NCBI GenBank assembly: GCA_030867875.1
Contig: JAOWCC010000091.1
Coordinates: 930,001 to 994,000, forward strand
Reading direction: 5' to 3'
Source of the DNA: Actinernus sp. WN-2022
Taxonomy: Eukaryota; Cnidaria; Anthozoa; Actiniaria; Actinernidae
Length of the DNA stretch: 64,000 bases
Shown piece after piece: positions 33,794-47,853 of the stretch. The notes beneath the pieces were generated by a model that had not been told where the DNA came from, made no database searches, and worked only from the letters and a program-made list of their open reading frames with translations. The position numbers and the translations under genes are program-made. Every line of letters starts with the position of its first letter. The stretch's first letter is position 1.

Positions 33794-34783
33794 AGTTAAG
33801 TGAAATTAAGACTTAGCAGATTTCATTTAATCAGTAGTGAATATACACCTGAATTACCAAAATTGTATTGCTTAATTTATAAAAATGAAGAATAAGGGTA
33901 TAAATACCACAACTACTATAACCACAGCTTGGAGGACATTTTGCCAAGCTCATGATATTTTTAAAGTTGTAGGATTCGGTATAATTAGTGGTAAGCAAAA
34001 AAAAACCTTGATTCGTATCCCTCGCCCGCCACTAAAGTTTTTGTAGTAAAGCAACGTACGACTCACTCACTTTGAAGAGAAGGAAAGACTTTGGCGGGGG
34101 AAAAATATTAGGCGGGACAAAAATTAGGCGGGAAGAAACTTGTTTGGTCGGGACAACTAGCCAACCCAAATCATTATTACCCTGAGGAATAAGGATACTT
34201 TAGTAAAAAAAAAAGACTGTGGACTCAGACGGGTAAAAACGTAATTAACCCACACAGTGCACCATTATTGCTAGATCCTAATAGGCAAAACACGAAGTTG
34301 AAAAAAAACCAGTCAGAGGTTGATAACGTGGACAACTATTGCGAAGGGAAAGCGAATTAAGTATTAACCACTCCAAGTCTATGATAAAATACACGAAGTC
34401 ATGTAAACAGTTATTTTCATTTATTATATTTTTTAAATCAATTGTCAATTCCTGCAAAGAATGGAGAAAACGATGATTAGATGGATAAAGTAGAGTCTGT
34501 TTAGTATAGAGGGGAGCAAAATGGCTCTGTGGTTTCTCTACGCGTGTTTCTCTGATGAAATGTTCTTACGCTTTTAACGTCCTTAAACGGTAAGGAAGGG
34601 GGTAACGATCTAAGAAGGGTACTCATGGCTACGGTTAAGTCGGTAATATCTGTCGAATCGCTCCTAACTATGTAAACCAAACATGCATCACGCTATTTCT
34701 TTATCCTGACTAAAGTGAAAGAGATACGTTTTTTACTCTAAGATTAAGAACAAGATTTACCGGTTATTTTGTGGTGTAACATG

Positions 34784-35323
34784 TCACTGAAAAAGAAGAA
34801 GAACGACGGATTAGAAATTTATAACAGGTATGGTGTTAATGTATTTTGCGCTTACTGTGACCATTGCATTGATTTTATCTTACGTTCTTGTTAAACACCA
34901 TATCGGCGGCCCGGTGGACCGCCACCAGAACGTTGACGTCCATGCTATTCGCATGGACTATGACACACCCGTCCCCTGCCTTCCTGCAAGAATGATTTAT
35001 ACGATTGATAAGTTATTGGGAATATCGCTAAGGGTTATAGTTGTGTGGTATTGCGTTTATGCATTGTAGCGAAATGAAGTAGAAAACCTACCAGCAAGCC
35101 CCCACAGGGCAAAGTCCTGTGGCGAAGGCCAAGCGGACACACCCCTCACAGAATGTGTGCCCACAGTTACTCAATGTAAAGGTCGGCTCTGGTATCGACT
35201 TGCATAGTACACAAGAGTTAACGGCTGTATAGATAGGATGCAAGAAGAGAATATCTGTGAGGATACTGCACACAATCTTATAGTGTATCATTAAACAGTT
35301 TGGACCTTACCTTGGTTCGACAT
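34784..35323 (-). CDS. RING-type (RNF212/ZIP3-like) small protein, copy 10, A65V
   Basis: Exons 35311-35323, 35092-35224, 34884-34983; stop 34784-34786. TATA 35358-35364, octamer 35372-35379. GCC to GTC in exon 3 (near 34936) gives Ala65 to Val, in the region after the RING. Confidence 0.58.
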
Positions 35324-36382
35324 GACGACGAATGAAGAAGGGTTTCACGTCCCTTCGTTTTATACTGAATTATTTGCATTGAATGCTCTTTTGTTCGGTT
35401 ACTTTGAAGTAATTACAGTGAGTTATCACGATCACTCGAGATTCATTTCAACAATGGTTTCTGTGTTTCGAAATAATCCTTGAGGTCCTCTTTGGTAAAA
35501 AAAATACAGTGTACCTTTATTAACGTGTCTACGAATCAAAAATTTAGTTGATCTTATTTGAAAACCGTTTCGAATCAAGGAAAAGTTTGCAAATATGTGG
35601 TACTAAGGAAAATACACATCACTGTGCTAATTATGTTGCCACGGAAACACTCTTGGTCCCATGTTTCATCCGTGTGGAAAAACAATTTTGTAATTTCTCC
35701 TTCCTCGAACACAATTTACTGCTGTGGGCACATCAGATGACTCCAAGTCCATCAGTTTTGTGAGAAAATACATCAGTTCTCTGACCCCTACACTGTTAAG
35801 CTACCCACTTATGAAGCCCTCTAGAAATCCATCCTGATCATACATGTATATTATAGTCCTCACTCACTTCCACAGCATGTCCTCATAACTAATACACAGT
35901 AAATGTACATGCTGTTTGTATTCTGACTGAATGACATGTGTCGATCCATGTACTGCCACTGGCTCGTATGCAATAATACACCATAAACACCCGTAGATAA
36001 GCTGTACCTTTTCACCCAAAATATTCGTTCAAAATCGGGGGTGCGGCTTATCTACGGGAACACCTAGAAAGGAGACCCAACATTAACATATATTTACATA
36101 TCACGAACCTGTATGAAGCTTTTATTATGCGACGGTGCATATATTACAATCAGGTTCAAATCGCATCCGATTGTGTAATATAGCAATTTAAGCATAATCA
36201 TTGAAAAAAAACACGCAATTTGAAAGAATTAAAGCAAAAACTCTTCAAGACCCACCCTAGACCTAATATATTAGAATTTCGTGAATATTTAAACGTGATT
36301 AAGCTTATTTACCTTCCAAAACATGCTGATTCGCAGCGCTTGTCAAAGCATGCATCTAAACAACCAGGAATCCTTCGCAATT

Positions 36383-37061
36383 TTACACGTGGGAGATTGG
36401 CACTAGTTCATGAAAATCCAAGATGGAGGACCTCAGACCTACTCGTGCTAGAGAGGCTGTACCATACAGCCTGGCAAAACGAGGGCCAAGTGGCAAATAA
36501 ATAAAGTGAATAGTATCTCATTCTTTGTGCTTAGCTGGCTCATTCTTTGACTTGTACCTCTCAGCACTACATTTGGCGCAAGAAGTCAGGTGGCTGTATG
36601 TATTTATAAGCGTTGCTATCACGAAACAGAATACAGTCTTTTGGACAGTAGTGATATGTTACAGTATCAACAAGAAATGGCCGTATGAGAGCACACGCAT
36701 CATCATAATTAGAGGGTAGAAGGTTGCTAGGAGGAAGTAATGACTTTTGAAGTTGAAGTTGGTGGGAGAGGCTTTCTTTGCTAGTTTCTAGTTTACAGAA
36801 AACCATAGAAACTGCACTGCAACGGCTTGCATTAAAGTGACATTGCTGAGGCAAAGTAGCAGGACTTATCTCTACAAGTGTGCTTCAAAAGTCACATTCA
36901 TATTCTCGCATTGATTTGGCTGCGGCAGGCAGCAGTTCCCTTAGCCTGTTGAAGATAAAAATATAGAGACAGCAGCACCTGTTCGCACAACTCAAACCTT
37001 ACATCAGTTTCAGAATCAGATAAATCCAATTCTGCACCTTGCACTTCAGAATAAGTCTGTA
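36383..37061 (-). pseudogene. Decayed CACTA-type transposase, unit 10
   Basis: Stop at 36518-36520. GGCGGACC is changed to GGAGGACC near 36426. Confidence 0.58.
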
Positions 37062-38051
37062 AGTTAAGTGAAATTAAGACTTAGCAGATTTCATTTAATC
37101 AGTAGTGAATATACACCTGAATTACCAAAATTGTATTGCTTAATTTATAAAAATGAAGAATAAGGGTATAAATACCACAACTACTATAACCACAGCTTGG
37201 AGGACATTTTGCCAAGCTCATGATATTTTTAAAGTTGTAGGATTCGGTATAATTAGTGGTAAGCAAAAAAAAACCTTGATTCGTATCCCTCGCCCGCCAC
37301 TAAAGTTTTTGTAGTAAAGCAACGTACGACTCACTCACTTTGATGAGAAGGAAAGACTTTGGCGGGGGAAAAATATTAGGCGGGACAAAAATTAGGCGGG
37401 AAGAAACTTGTTTGGTCGGGACAACTAGCCAACCCAAATCATTATTACCCTGAGGAATAAGGATACTTTAGTAAAAAAAAAAGACTGTGGACTCAGACGG
37501 GTAAAAAAGTAATTAACCCACACAGTGCACCATTATTGCTAGATCCTAATAGGCAAAACACGAAGTTGAAAAAAAACCAGTCAGAGGTTGATAACGTGGA
37601 CAACTATTGCGAAGGGAAAGCGAATTAAGTATTAACCACTCCAAGTCTATGATAAAATACACGAAGTCATGTAAACAGTTATTTTCATTTATTATATTTT
37701 TTAAATCAATTGACAATTCCTGCAAAGAATGGAGAAAACGATGATTAGATGGATAAAGTAGAGTCTGTTTAGTATAGAGGGGAGCAAAATGGCTCTGTGG
37801 TTTCTCTACGCGTGTTTCTCTGATGAAATGTTCTTACGCTTTTAACGTCCTTAAACGGTAAGGAAGGGGGTAACGATCTAAGAAGGGTACTCATGGCTAC
37901 GGTTAAGTCGGTAATATCTGTCGAATCGCTCCTAACTATGTAAACCAAACATGCATCACGCTATTTCTTTATCCTGACTAAAGTGAAAGAGATACGTTTT
38001 TTACTCTAAGATTAAGAACAAGATTTACCGGTTATTTTGTGGTGTAACATG

Positions 38052-38591
38052 TCACTGAAAAAGAAGAAGAACGACGGATTAGAAATTTATAACAGGTATG
38101 GTGTTAATGTATTTTGCGCTTACTGTGACCATTGCATTGATTTTATCTTACGTTCTTGTTAAACACCATATCGGCGGCCCGGTGGACCGCCACCAGAACG
38201 TTGTCGTCCATGCTATTCGCATGGACTATGACACACCCGTCCCCTGCCTTCCTGCAAGAATGATTTATACGATTGATAAGTTATTGGGAATATCGCTAAG
38301 GGTTATAGTTGTGTGGTATTGCGTTTATGCATTGTAGCGAAATGAAGTAGAAAACCTACCAGCAAGCCCCCACAGGGCAAAGTCCTGTGGCGAAGGCCAA
38401 GCGGACACACCCCTCACAGAATGTGTGCCCACAGTTACTCAATGTAAAGGTCGGCTCTGGTATCGACTTGCATAGTACACAAGAGTTAACGGCTGTATAG
38501 ATAGGATGCAAGAAGAGAATATCTGTGAGGATACTGCACACAATCTTATAGTGTATCATTAAACAGTTTGGACCTTACCTTGGTTCGACAT
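38052..38591 (-). CDS. RING-type (RNF212/ZIP3-like) small protein, copy 11, A65D
   Basis: Exons 38579-38591, 38360-38492, 38152-38251; stop 38052-38054. TATA 38626-38632, octamer 38640-38647. Ala65 to Asp (GCC to GAC), shared with copy 12. Together with copy 10's change at the same codon position this is the only coding site that varies among copies 2-18. Confidence 0.58.
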
Positions 38592-39650
38592 GACGACGAA
38601 TGAAGAAGGGTTTCACGTCCCTTCGTTTTATACTGAATTATTTGCATTGAATGCTCTTTTGTTCGGTTACTTTGAAGTAATTACAGTGAGTTATCACGAT
38701 CACTCGAGATTCATTTCAACAATGGTTTCTGTGTTTCGAAATAATCCTTGAGGTCCTCTTTGGTAAAAAAAATACAGTGTACCTTTATTAACGTGTCTAC
38801 GAATCAAAAATTTAGTTGATCTTATTTGAAAACCGTTTCGAATCAAGGAAAAGTTTGCAAATATGTGGTACTAAGGAAAATACACATCACTGTGCTAATT
38901 ATGTTGCCACGGAAACACTCTTGGTCCCATGTTTCATCCGTGTGGAAAAACAATTTTGTAATTTCTCCTTCCTCGAACACAATTTACTGCTGTGGGCACA
39001 TCAGATGACTCCAAGTCCATCAGTTTTGTGAGAAAATACATCAGTTCTCTGACCCCTACACTGTTAAGCTACCCACTTATGAAGCCCTCTAGAAATCCAT
39101 CCTGATCATACATGTATATTATAGTCCTCACTCACTTCCACAGCATGTCCTCATAACTAATACACAGTAAATGTACATGCTGTTTGTATTCTGACTGAAT
39201 GACATGTGTCGATCCATGTACTGCCACTGGCCCTTATGCAATAATACACCATAAACACCCGTAGATAAGCTGTACCTTTTCACCCAAAATATTCGTTCAA
39301 AATCGGGGGTGCGGCTTATCTACGGGAACACCTAGAAAGGAGACCCAACATTAACATATATTTACATATCACGAACCTGTATGAAGCTTTTATTATGCGA
39401 CGGTGCATATATTACAATCAGGTTCAAATCGCATCCGATTGTGTAATATAGCAATTTAAGCATAAGCATTGAAAAAAAACACGCAATTTGAAAGAATTAA
39501 AGCAAAAACTCTTCAAGACCCACCCTAGACCTAATATATTAGAATTTCGTGAATATTTAAACGTGATTAAGCTTATTTACCTTCCAAAACATGCTGATTC
39601 GCAGCGCTTGTCAAAGCATGCATCTAAACAACCAGGAATCCTTCGCAATT

Positions 39651-40329
39651 TTACACGTGGGAGATTGGCACTAGTTCATGAAAATCCAAGATGGAGGACC
39701 TCAGACCTACTCGTGCTAGAGAGGCTGTACCATACAGCCTGGCAAAACGAGGGCCAAGTGGCAAATAAATAAAGTGAATAGTATCTCATTCTTTGTGCTT
39801 AGCTGGCTCATTCTTTGACTTGTACCTCTCAGCACTACATTTGGCGCAAGAAGTCAGGTGGCTGTATGTATTTATAAGCGTTGCTATCACGAAACAGAAT
39901 ACAGTCTTTTGGACAGTAGTGATATGTTACAGTATCAACAAGAAATGGCCGTATGAGAGCACACGCATCATCATAATTAGAGGGTAGAAGGTTGCTAGGA
40001 GGAAGTAATGACTTTTGAAGTTGAAGTTGGTGGGAGAGGCTTTCTTTGCTAGTTTCTAGTTTACAGAAAACCATAGAAACTGCACTGCAACGGCTTGCAT
40101 TAAAGTGACATTGCTGAGGCAAAGTAGCAGGACTTATCTCTACAAGTGTGCTTCAAAAGTCACATTCATATTCTCGCATTGATTTGGCTGCGGCAGGCAG
40201 CAGTTCCCTTAGCCTGTTGAAGATAAAAATATAGAGACAGCAGCACCTGTTCGCACAACTCAAACCTTACATCAGTTTCAGAATCAGATAAATCCAATTC
40301 TGCACCTTGCACTTCAGAATAAGTCTGTA
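39651..40329 (-). pseudogene. Decayed CACTA-type transposase, unit 11
   Basis: Stop at 39786-39788. Same GGAGGACC change as unit 10. Confidence 0.58.
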
Positions 40330-41319
40330 AGTTAAGTGAAATTAAGACTTAGCAGATTTCATTTAATCAGTAGTGAATATACACCTGAATTACCAAAATT
40401 GTATTGCTTAATTTATAAAAATGAAGAATAAGGGTATAAATACCACAACTACTATAACCACAGCTTGGAGGACATTTTGCCAAGCTCATGATATTTTTAA
40501 AGTTGTAGGATTCGGTATAATTAGTGGTAAGCAAAAAAAAACCTTGATTCGTATCCCTCGCCCGCCACTAAAGTTTTTGTAGTAAAGCAACGTACGACTC
40601 ACTCACTTTGATGAGAAGGAAAGACTTTGGCGGGGGAAAAATATTAGGCGGGACAAAAATTAGGCGGGAAGAAACTTGTTTGGTCGGGACAACTAGCCAA
40701 CCCAAATCATTATTACCCTGAGGAATAAGGATACTTTAGTAAAAAAAAAAGACTGTGGACTCAGACGGGTAAAAAAGTAATTAACCCACACAGTGCACCA
40801 TTATTGCTAGATCCTAATAGGCAAAACACGAAGTTGAAAAAAAACCAGTCAGAGGTTGATAACGTGGACAACTATTGCGAAGGGAAAGCGAATTAAGTAT
40901 TAACCACTCCAAGTCTATGATAAAATACACGAAGTCATGTAAACAGTTATTTTCATTTATTATATTTTTTAAATCAATTGTCAATTCCTGCAAAGAATGG
41001 AGAAAACGATGATTAGATGGATAAAGTAGAGTCTGTTTAGTATAGAGGGGAGCAAAATGGCTCTGTGGTTTCTCTACGCGTGTTTCTCTGATGAAATGTT
41101 CTTACGCTTTTAACGTCCTTAAACGGTAAGGAAGGGGGTAACGATCTAAGAAGGGTACTCATGGCTACGGTTAAGTCGGTAATATCTGTCGAATCGCTCC
41201 TAACTATGTAAACCAAACATGCATCACGCTATTTCTTTATCCTGACTAAAGTGAAAGAGATACGTTTTTTACTCTAAGATTAAGAACAAGATTTACCGGT
41301 TATCTTGTGGTGTAACATG

Positions 41320-41859
41320 TCACTGAAAAAGAAGAAGAACGACGGATTAGAAATTTATAACAGGTATGGTGTTAATGTATTTTGCGCTTACTGTGACCAT
41401 TGCATTGATTTTATCTTACGTTCTTGTTAAACACCATATCGGCGGCCCGGTGGACCGCCACCAGAACGTTGTCGTCCATGCTATTCGCATGGACTATGAC
41501 ACACCCGTCCCCTGCCTTCCTGCAAGAATGATTTATACGATTGATAAGTTATTGGGAATATCGCTAAGGGTTATAGTTGTGTGGTATTGCGTTTATGCAT
41601 TGTAGCGAAATGAAGTAGAAAACCTACCAGCAAGCCCCCACAGGGCAAAGTCCTGTGGCGAAGGCCAAGCGGACACACCCCTCACAGAATGTGTGCCCAC
41701 AGTTACTCAATGTAAAGGTCGGCTCTGGTATCGACTTGCATAGTACACAAGAGTTAACGGCTGTATAGATAGGATGCAAGAAGAGAATATCTGTGAGGAT
41801 ACTGCACACAATCTTATAGTGTATCATTAAACAGTTTGGACCTTACCTTGGTTCGACAT
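41320..41859 (-). CDS. RING-type (RNF212/ZIP3-like) small protein, copy 12, A65D
   Basis: Exons 41847-41859, 41628-41760, 41420-41519; stop 41320-41322. TATA 41894-41900, octamer 41908-41915. Ala65 to Asp as in copy 11. A further substitution lies in exon 4 after the stop, near 41304. Confidence 0.58.
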
Positions 41860-42917
41860 GACGACGAATGAAGAAGGGTTTCACGTCCCTTCGTTTTATA
41901 CTGAATTATTTGCATTGAATGCTCTTTTGTTCGGTTACTTTGAAGTAATTACAGTGAGTTATCACGATCACTCGAGATTCATTTCAACAATGGTTTCTGT
42001 GTTTCGAAATAATCCTTGAGGTCCTCTTTGGTAAAAAAAATACAGTGTACCTTTATTAACGTGTCTACGAATCAAAAATTTAGTTGATCTTATTTGAAAA
42101 CCGTTTCGAATCAAGGAAAAGTTTGCAAATATGTGGTACTAAGGAAAATACACATCACTGTGCTAATTATGTTGCCACGGAAACACTCTTGGTCCCATGT
42201 TTCATCCGTGTGGAAAAACAATTTTGTAATTTCTCCTTCCTCGAACACAATTTACTGCTGTGGGCACATCAGATGACTCCAAGTCCATCAGTTTTGTGAG
42301 AAAATACATCAGTTCTCTGACCCCTACACTGTTAAGCTACCCACTTATGAAGCCCTCTAGAAATCCATCCTGATCATACATGTATATTATAGTCCTCACT
42401 CACTTCCACAGCATGTCCTCATAACTAATACACAGTAAATGTACATGCTGTTTGTATTCTGACTGAATGACATGTGTCGATCCATGTACTGCCACTGGCC
42501 CTTATGCAATAATACACCATAAACACCCGTAGATAAGCTGTACCTTTTCACCCAAAATATTCGTTCAAAATCGGGGGTGCGGCTTATCTACGGGAACACC
42601 TAGAAAGGAGACCCAACATTAACATATATTTACATATCACGAACCTGTATGAAGCTTTTATTATGCGACGGTGCATATATTACAATCAGGTTCAAATCGC
42701 ATCCGATTGTGTAATATAGCAATTTAAGCATAAGCATTGAAAAAAAACACGCAATTTGAAAGAATTAAAGCAAAAACTCTTCAAGACCACCCTAGACCTA
42801 ATATATTAGAATTTCGTGAATATTTAAACGTGATTAAGCTTATTTACCTTCCAAAACATGCTGATTCGCAGCGCTTGTCAAAGCATGCATCTAAACAACC
42901 AGGAATCCTTCGCAATT

Positions 42918-43596
42918 TTACACGTGGGAGATTGGCACTAGTTCATGAAAATCCAAGATGGCGGACCTCAGACCTACTCGTGCTAGAGAGGCTGTACCAT
43001 ACAGCCTGGCAAAACGAGGGCCAAGTGGCAAATAAATAAAGTGAATAGTATCTCATTCTTTGTGCTTAGCTGGCTCATTCTTTGACTTGTACCTCTCAGC
43101 ACTACATTTGGCGCAAGAAGTCAGGTGGCTGTATGTATTTATAAGCGTTGCTATCACGAAACAGAATACAGTCTTTTGGACAGTAGTGATATGTTACAGT
43201 ATCAACAAGAAATGGCCGTATGAGAGCACACGCATCATCATAATTAGAGGGTAGAAGGTTGCTAGGAGGAAGTAATGACTTTTGAAGTTGAAGTTGGTGG
43301 GAGAGGCTTTCTTTGCTAGTTTCTAGTTTACAGAAAACCATAGAAACTGCACTGCAACGGCTTGCATTAAAGTGACATTGCTGAGGCAAAGTAGCAGGAC
43401 TTATCTCTACAAGTGTGCTTCAAAAGTCACATTCATATTCTCGCATTGATTTGGCTGCGGCAGGCAGCAGTTCCCTTAGCCTGTTGAAGATAAAAATATA
43501 GAGACAGCAGCACCTGTTCGCACAACTCAAACCTTACATCAGTTTCAGAATCAGATAACTCCAATTCTGCACCTTGCACTTCAGAATAAGTCTGTA
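42918..43596 (-). pseudogene. Decayed CACTA-type transposase, unit 12
   Basis: Stop at 43053-43055. AGATAACTCC replaces AGATAAATCC near 43558. Confidence 0.58.
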
Positions 43597-44586
43597 AGTT
43601 AAGTGAAATTAAGACTTAGCAGATTTCATTTAATCAGTAGTGAATATACACCTGAATTACCAAAATTGTATTGCTTAATTTATAAAAATGAAGAATAAGG
43701 GTATAAATACCACAACTACTATAACCACAGCTTGGAGGACATTTTGCCAAGCTCATGATATTTTTAAAGTTGTAGGATTCGGTATAATTAGTGGTAAGCA
43801 AAAAAAAACCTTGATTCGTATCCCTCGCCCGCCACTAAAGTTTTTGTAGTAAAGCAACGTACGACTCACTCACTTTGATGAGAAGGAAAGACTTTGGCGG
43901 GGGAAAAATATTAGGCGGGACAAAAATTAGGCGGGAAGAAACTTGTTTGGTCGGGACAACTAGCCAACCCAAATCATTATTACCCTGAGGAATAAGGATA
44001 CTTTAGTAAAAAAAAAAGACTGTGGACTCAGACGGGTAAAAAAGTAATTAACCCACACAGTGCACCATTATTGCTAGATCCTAATAGGCAAAACACGAAG
44101 TTGAAAAAAAACCAGTCAGAGGTTGATAACGTGGACAACTATTGCGAAGGGAAAGCGAATTAAGTATTAACCACTCCAAGTCTATGATAAAATACACGAA
44201 GTCATGTAAACAGTTATTTTCATGTATTATATTTTTTAAATCAATTGTCAATTCCTGCAAAGAATGGAGAAAACGATGATTAGATGGATAAAGTAGAGTC
44301 TGTTTAGTATAGAGGGGAGCAAAATGGCTCTGTGGTTTCTCTACGCGTGTTTCTCTGATGAAATGTTCTTACGCTTTTAACGTCCTTAAACGGTAAGGAA
44401 GGGGGTAACGATCTAAGAAGGGTACTCATGGCTACGGTTAAGTCGGTAATATCTGTCGAATCGCTCCTAACTATGTAAACCAAACATGCATCACGCTATT
44501 TCTTTATCCTGACTAAAGTGAAAGAGATACGTTTTTTACTCTAAGATTAAGAACAAGATTTACCGGTTATTTTGTGGTGTAACATG

Positions 44587-45126
44587 TCACTGAAAAAGAA
44601 GAAGAACGACGGATTAGAAATTTATAACAGGTATGGTGTTAATGTATTTTGCGCTTACTGTGACCATTGCATTGATTTTATCTTACGTTCTTGTTAAACA
44701 CCATATCGGCGGCCCGGTGGACCGCCACCAGAACGTTGGCGTCCATGCTATTCGCATGGACTATGACACACCCGTCCCCTGCCTTCCTGCAAGAATGATT
44801 TATACGATTGATAAGTTATTGGGAATATCGCTAAGGGTTATAGTTGTGTGGTATTGCGTTTATGCATTGTAGCGAAATGAAGTAGAAAACCTACCAGCAA
44901 GCCCCCACAGGGCAAAGTCCTGTGGCGAAGGCCAAGCGGACACACCCCTCACAGAATGTGTGCCCACAGTTACTCAATGTAAAGGTCGGCTCTGGTATCG
45001 ACTTGCATAGTACACAAGAGTTAACGGCTGTATAGATAGGATGCAAGAAGAGAATATCTGTGAGGATACTGCACACAATCTTATAGTGTATCATTAAACA
45101 GTTTGGACCTTACCTTGGTTCGACAT
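44587..45126 (-). CDS. RING-type (RNF212/ZIP3-like) small protein, copy 13
   Basis: Exons 45114-45126, 44895-45027, 44687-44786; stop 44587-44589. TATA 45161-45167, octamer 45175-45182. Ala65 is present. Confidence 0.58.
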
Positions 45127-46184
45127 GACGACGAATGAAGAAGGGTTTCACGTCCCTTCGTTTTATACTGAATTATTTGCATTGAATGCTCTTTTGTTCG
45201 GTTACTTTGAAGTAATTACAGTGAGTTATCACGATCACTCGAGATTCATTTCAACAATGGTTTCTGTGTTTCGAAATAATCCTTGAGGTCCTCTTTGGTA
45301 AAAAAAATACAGTGTACCTTTATTAACGTGTCTACGAATCAAAAATTTAGTTGATCTTATTTGAAAACCGTTTCGAATCAAGGAAAAGTTTGCAAATATG
45401 TGGTACTAAGGAAAATACACATCACTGTGCTAATTATGTTGCCACGGAAACACTCTTGGTCCCATGTTTCATCCGTGTGGAAAAACAATTTTGTAATTTC
45501 TCCTTCCTCGAACACAATTTACTGCTGTGGGCACATCAGATGACTCCAAGTCCATCAGTTTTGTGAGAAAATACATCAGTTCTCTGACCCCTACACTGTT
45601 AAGCTACCCACTTATGAAGCCCTCTAGAAATCCATCCTGATCATACATGTATATTATAGTCCTCACTCACTTCCACAGCATGTCCTCATAACTAATACAC
45701 AGTAAATGTACATGCTGTTTGTATTCTGACTGAATGACATGTGTCGATCCATGTACTGCCACTGGCCCTTATGCAATAATACACCATAAACACCCGTAGA
45801 TAAGCTGTACCTTTTCACCCAAAATATTCGTTCAAAATCGGGGGTGCGGCTTATCTACGGGAACACCTAGAAAGGAGACCCAACATTAACATATATTTAC
45901 ATATCACGAACCTGTATGAAGCTTTTATTATGCGACGGTGCATATATTACAATCAGGTTCAAATCGCATCCGATTGTGTAATATAGCAATTTAAGCATAA
46001 GCATTGAAAAAAAACACGCAATTTGAAAGAATTAAAGCAAAAACTCTTCAAGACCACCCTAGACCTAATATATTAGAATTTCGTGAATATTTAAACGTGA
46101 TTAAGCTTATTTACCTTCCAAAACATGCTGATTCGCAGCGCTTGTCAAAGCATGCATCTAAACAACCAGGAATCCTTCGCAATT

Positions 46185-46863
46185 TTACACGTGGGAGATT
46201 GGCACTAGTTCATGAAAATCCAAGATGGCGGACCTCAGACCTACTCGTGCTAGAGAGGCTGTACCATACAGCCTGGCAAAACGAGGGCCAAGTGGCAAAT
46301 AAATAAAGTGAATAGTATCTCATTCTTTGTGCTTAGCTGGCTCATTCTTTGACTTGTACCTCTCAGCACTACATTTGGCGCAAGAAGTCAGGTGGCTGTA
46401 TGTATTTATAAGCGTTGCTATCACGAAACAGAATACAGTCTTTTGGACAGTAGTGATATGTTACAGTATCAACAAGAAATGGCCGTATGAGAGCACACGC
46501 ATCATCATAATTAGAGGGTAGAAGGTTGCTAGGAGGAAGTAATGACTTTTGAAGTTGAAGTTGGTGGGAGAGGCTTTCTTTGCTAGTTTCTAGTTTACAG
46601 AAAACCATAGAAACTGCACTGCAACGGCTTGCATTAAAGTGACATTGCTGAGGCAAAGTAGCAGGACTTATCTCTACAAGTGTGCTTCAAAAGTCACATT
46701 CATATTCTCGCATTGATTTGGCTGCGGCAGGCAGCAGTTCCCTTAGCCTGTTGAAGATAAAAATATAGAGACAGCAGCACCTGTTCGCACAACTCAAACC
46801 TTACATCAGTTTCAGAATCAGATAAATCCAATTCTGCACCTTGCACTTCAGAATAAGTCTGTA
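46185..46863 (-). pseudogene. Decayed CACTA-type transposase, unit 13
   Basis: Stop at 46320-46322; no private change noticed. Confidence 0.58.
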
Positions 46864-47853
46864 AGTTAAGTGAAATTAAGACTTAGCAGATTTCATTTAA
46901 TCAGTAGTGAATATACACCTGAATTACCAAAATTGTATTGCTTAATTTATAAAAATGAAGAATAAGGGTATAAATACCACAACTACTATAACCACAGCTT
47001 GGAGGACATTTTGCCAAGCTCATGATATTTTTAAAGTTGTAGGATTCGGTATAATTAGTGGTAAGCAAAAAAAAACCTTGATTCGTATCCCTCGCCCGCC
47101 ACTAAAGTTTTTGTAGTAAAGCAACGTACGACTCACTCACTTTGATGAGAAGGAAAGACTTTGGCGGGGGAAAAATATTAGGCGGGACAAAAATTAGGCG
47201 GGAAGAAACTTGTTTGGTCGGGACAACTAGCCAACCCAAATCATTATTACCCTGAGGAATAAGGATACTTTAGTAAAAAAAAAAGACTGTGGACTCAGAC
47301 GGGTAAAAAAGTAATTAACCCACACAGTGCACCATTATTGCTAGATCCTAATAGGCAAAACACGAAGTTGAAAAAAAACCAGTCAGAGGTTGATAACGTG
47401 GACAACTATTGCGAAGGGAAAGCGAATTAAGTATTAACCACTCCAAGTCTATGATAAAATACACGAAGTCATGTAAACAGTTATTTTCATTTATTATATT
47501 TTTTAAATCAATTGTCAATTCCTGCAAAGAATGGAGAAAACGATGATTAGATGGATAAAGTAGAGTCTGTTTAGTATAGAGGGGAGCAAAATGGCTCTGT
47601 GGTTTCTCTACGCGTGTTTCTCTGATGAAATGTTCTTACGCTTTTAACGTCCTTAAACGGTAAGGAAGGGGGTAACGATCTTAGAAGGGTACTCATGGCT
47701 ACGGTTAAGTCGGTAATATCTGTCGAATCGCTCCTAACTATGTAAACCAAACATGCATCACGCTATTTCTTTATCCTGACTAAAGTGAAAGAGATACGTT
47801 TTTTACTCTAACATTAAGAACAAGATTTACCGGTTATTTTGTGGTGTAACATG

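Larger units (their letters stand above)
31340..34607. repeat. Array unit 9
   Basis: 3,268 bp. Its end carries TGAAGAGAAGG (near 34073) and AAAAACGTAATT (near 34236), both shared with the end of unit 15. Confidence 0.95.
34608..37875. repeat. Array unit 10
   Basis: 3,268 bp. Ala65 to Val in the RING gene, GGCTCGTATG near 35963, CATAATCATTG near 36195 and ATGGAGGACC near 36423. The last two are shared with unit 16. Confidence 0.95.
37876..41143. repeat. Array unit 11
   Basis: 3,268 bp. Ala65 to Asp in the RING gene and CTGGCCCTTATG (as in unit 12), plus ATGGAGGACC (as in units 10 and 16): a hybrid of its neighbours' variants. Confidence 0.95.
41144..44410. repeat. Array unit 12
   Basis: 3,267 bp. 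Ala65 to Asp, one C lost near 42787, CAGATAACTCC near 43552 and CATGTATTAT near 44221. The last three recur in unit 17. Confidence 0.95.
44411..47677. repeat. Array unit 13
   Basis: 3,267 bp. One C lost near 46054 and CTGGCCCTTATG. Resembles unit 18. Confidence 0.95.
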
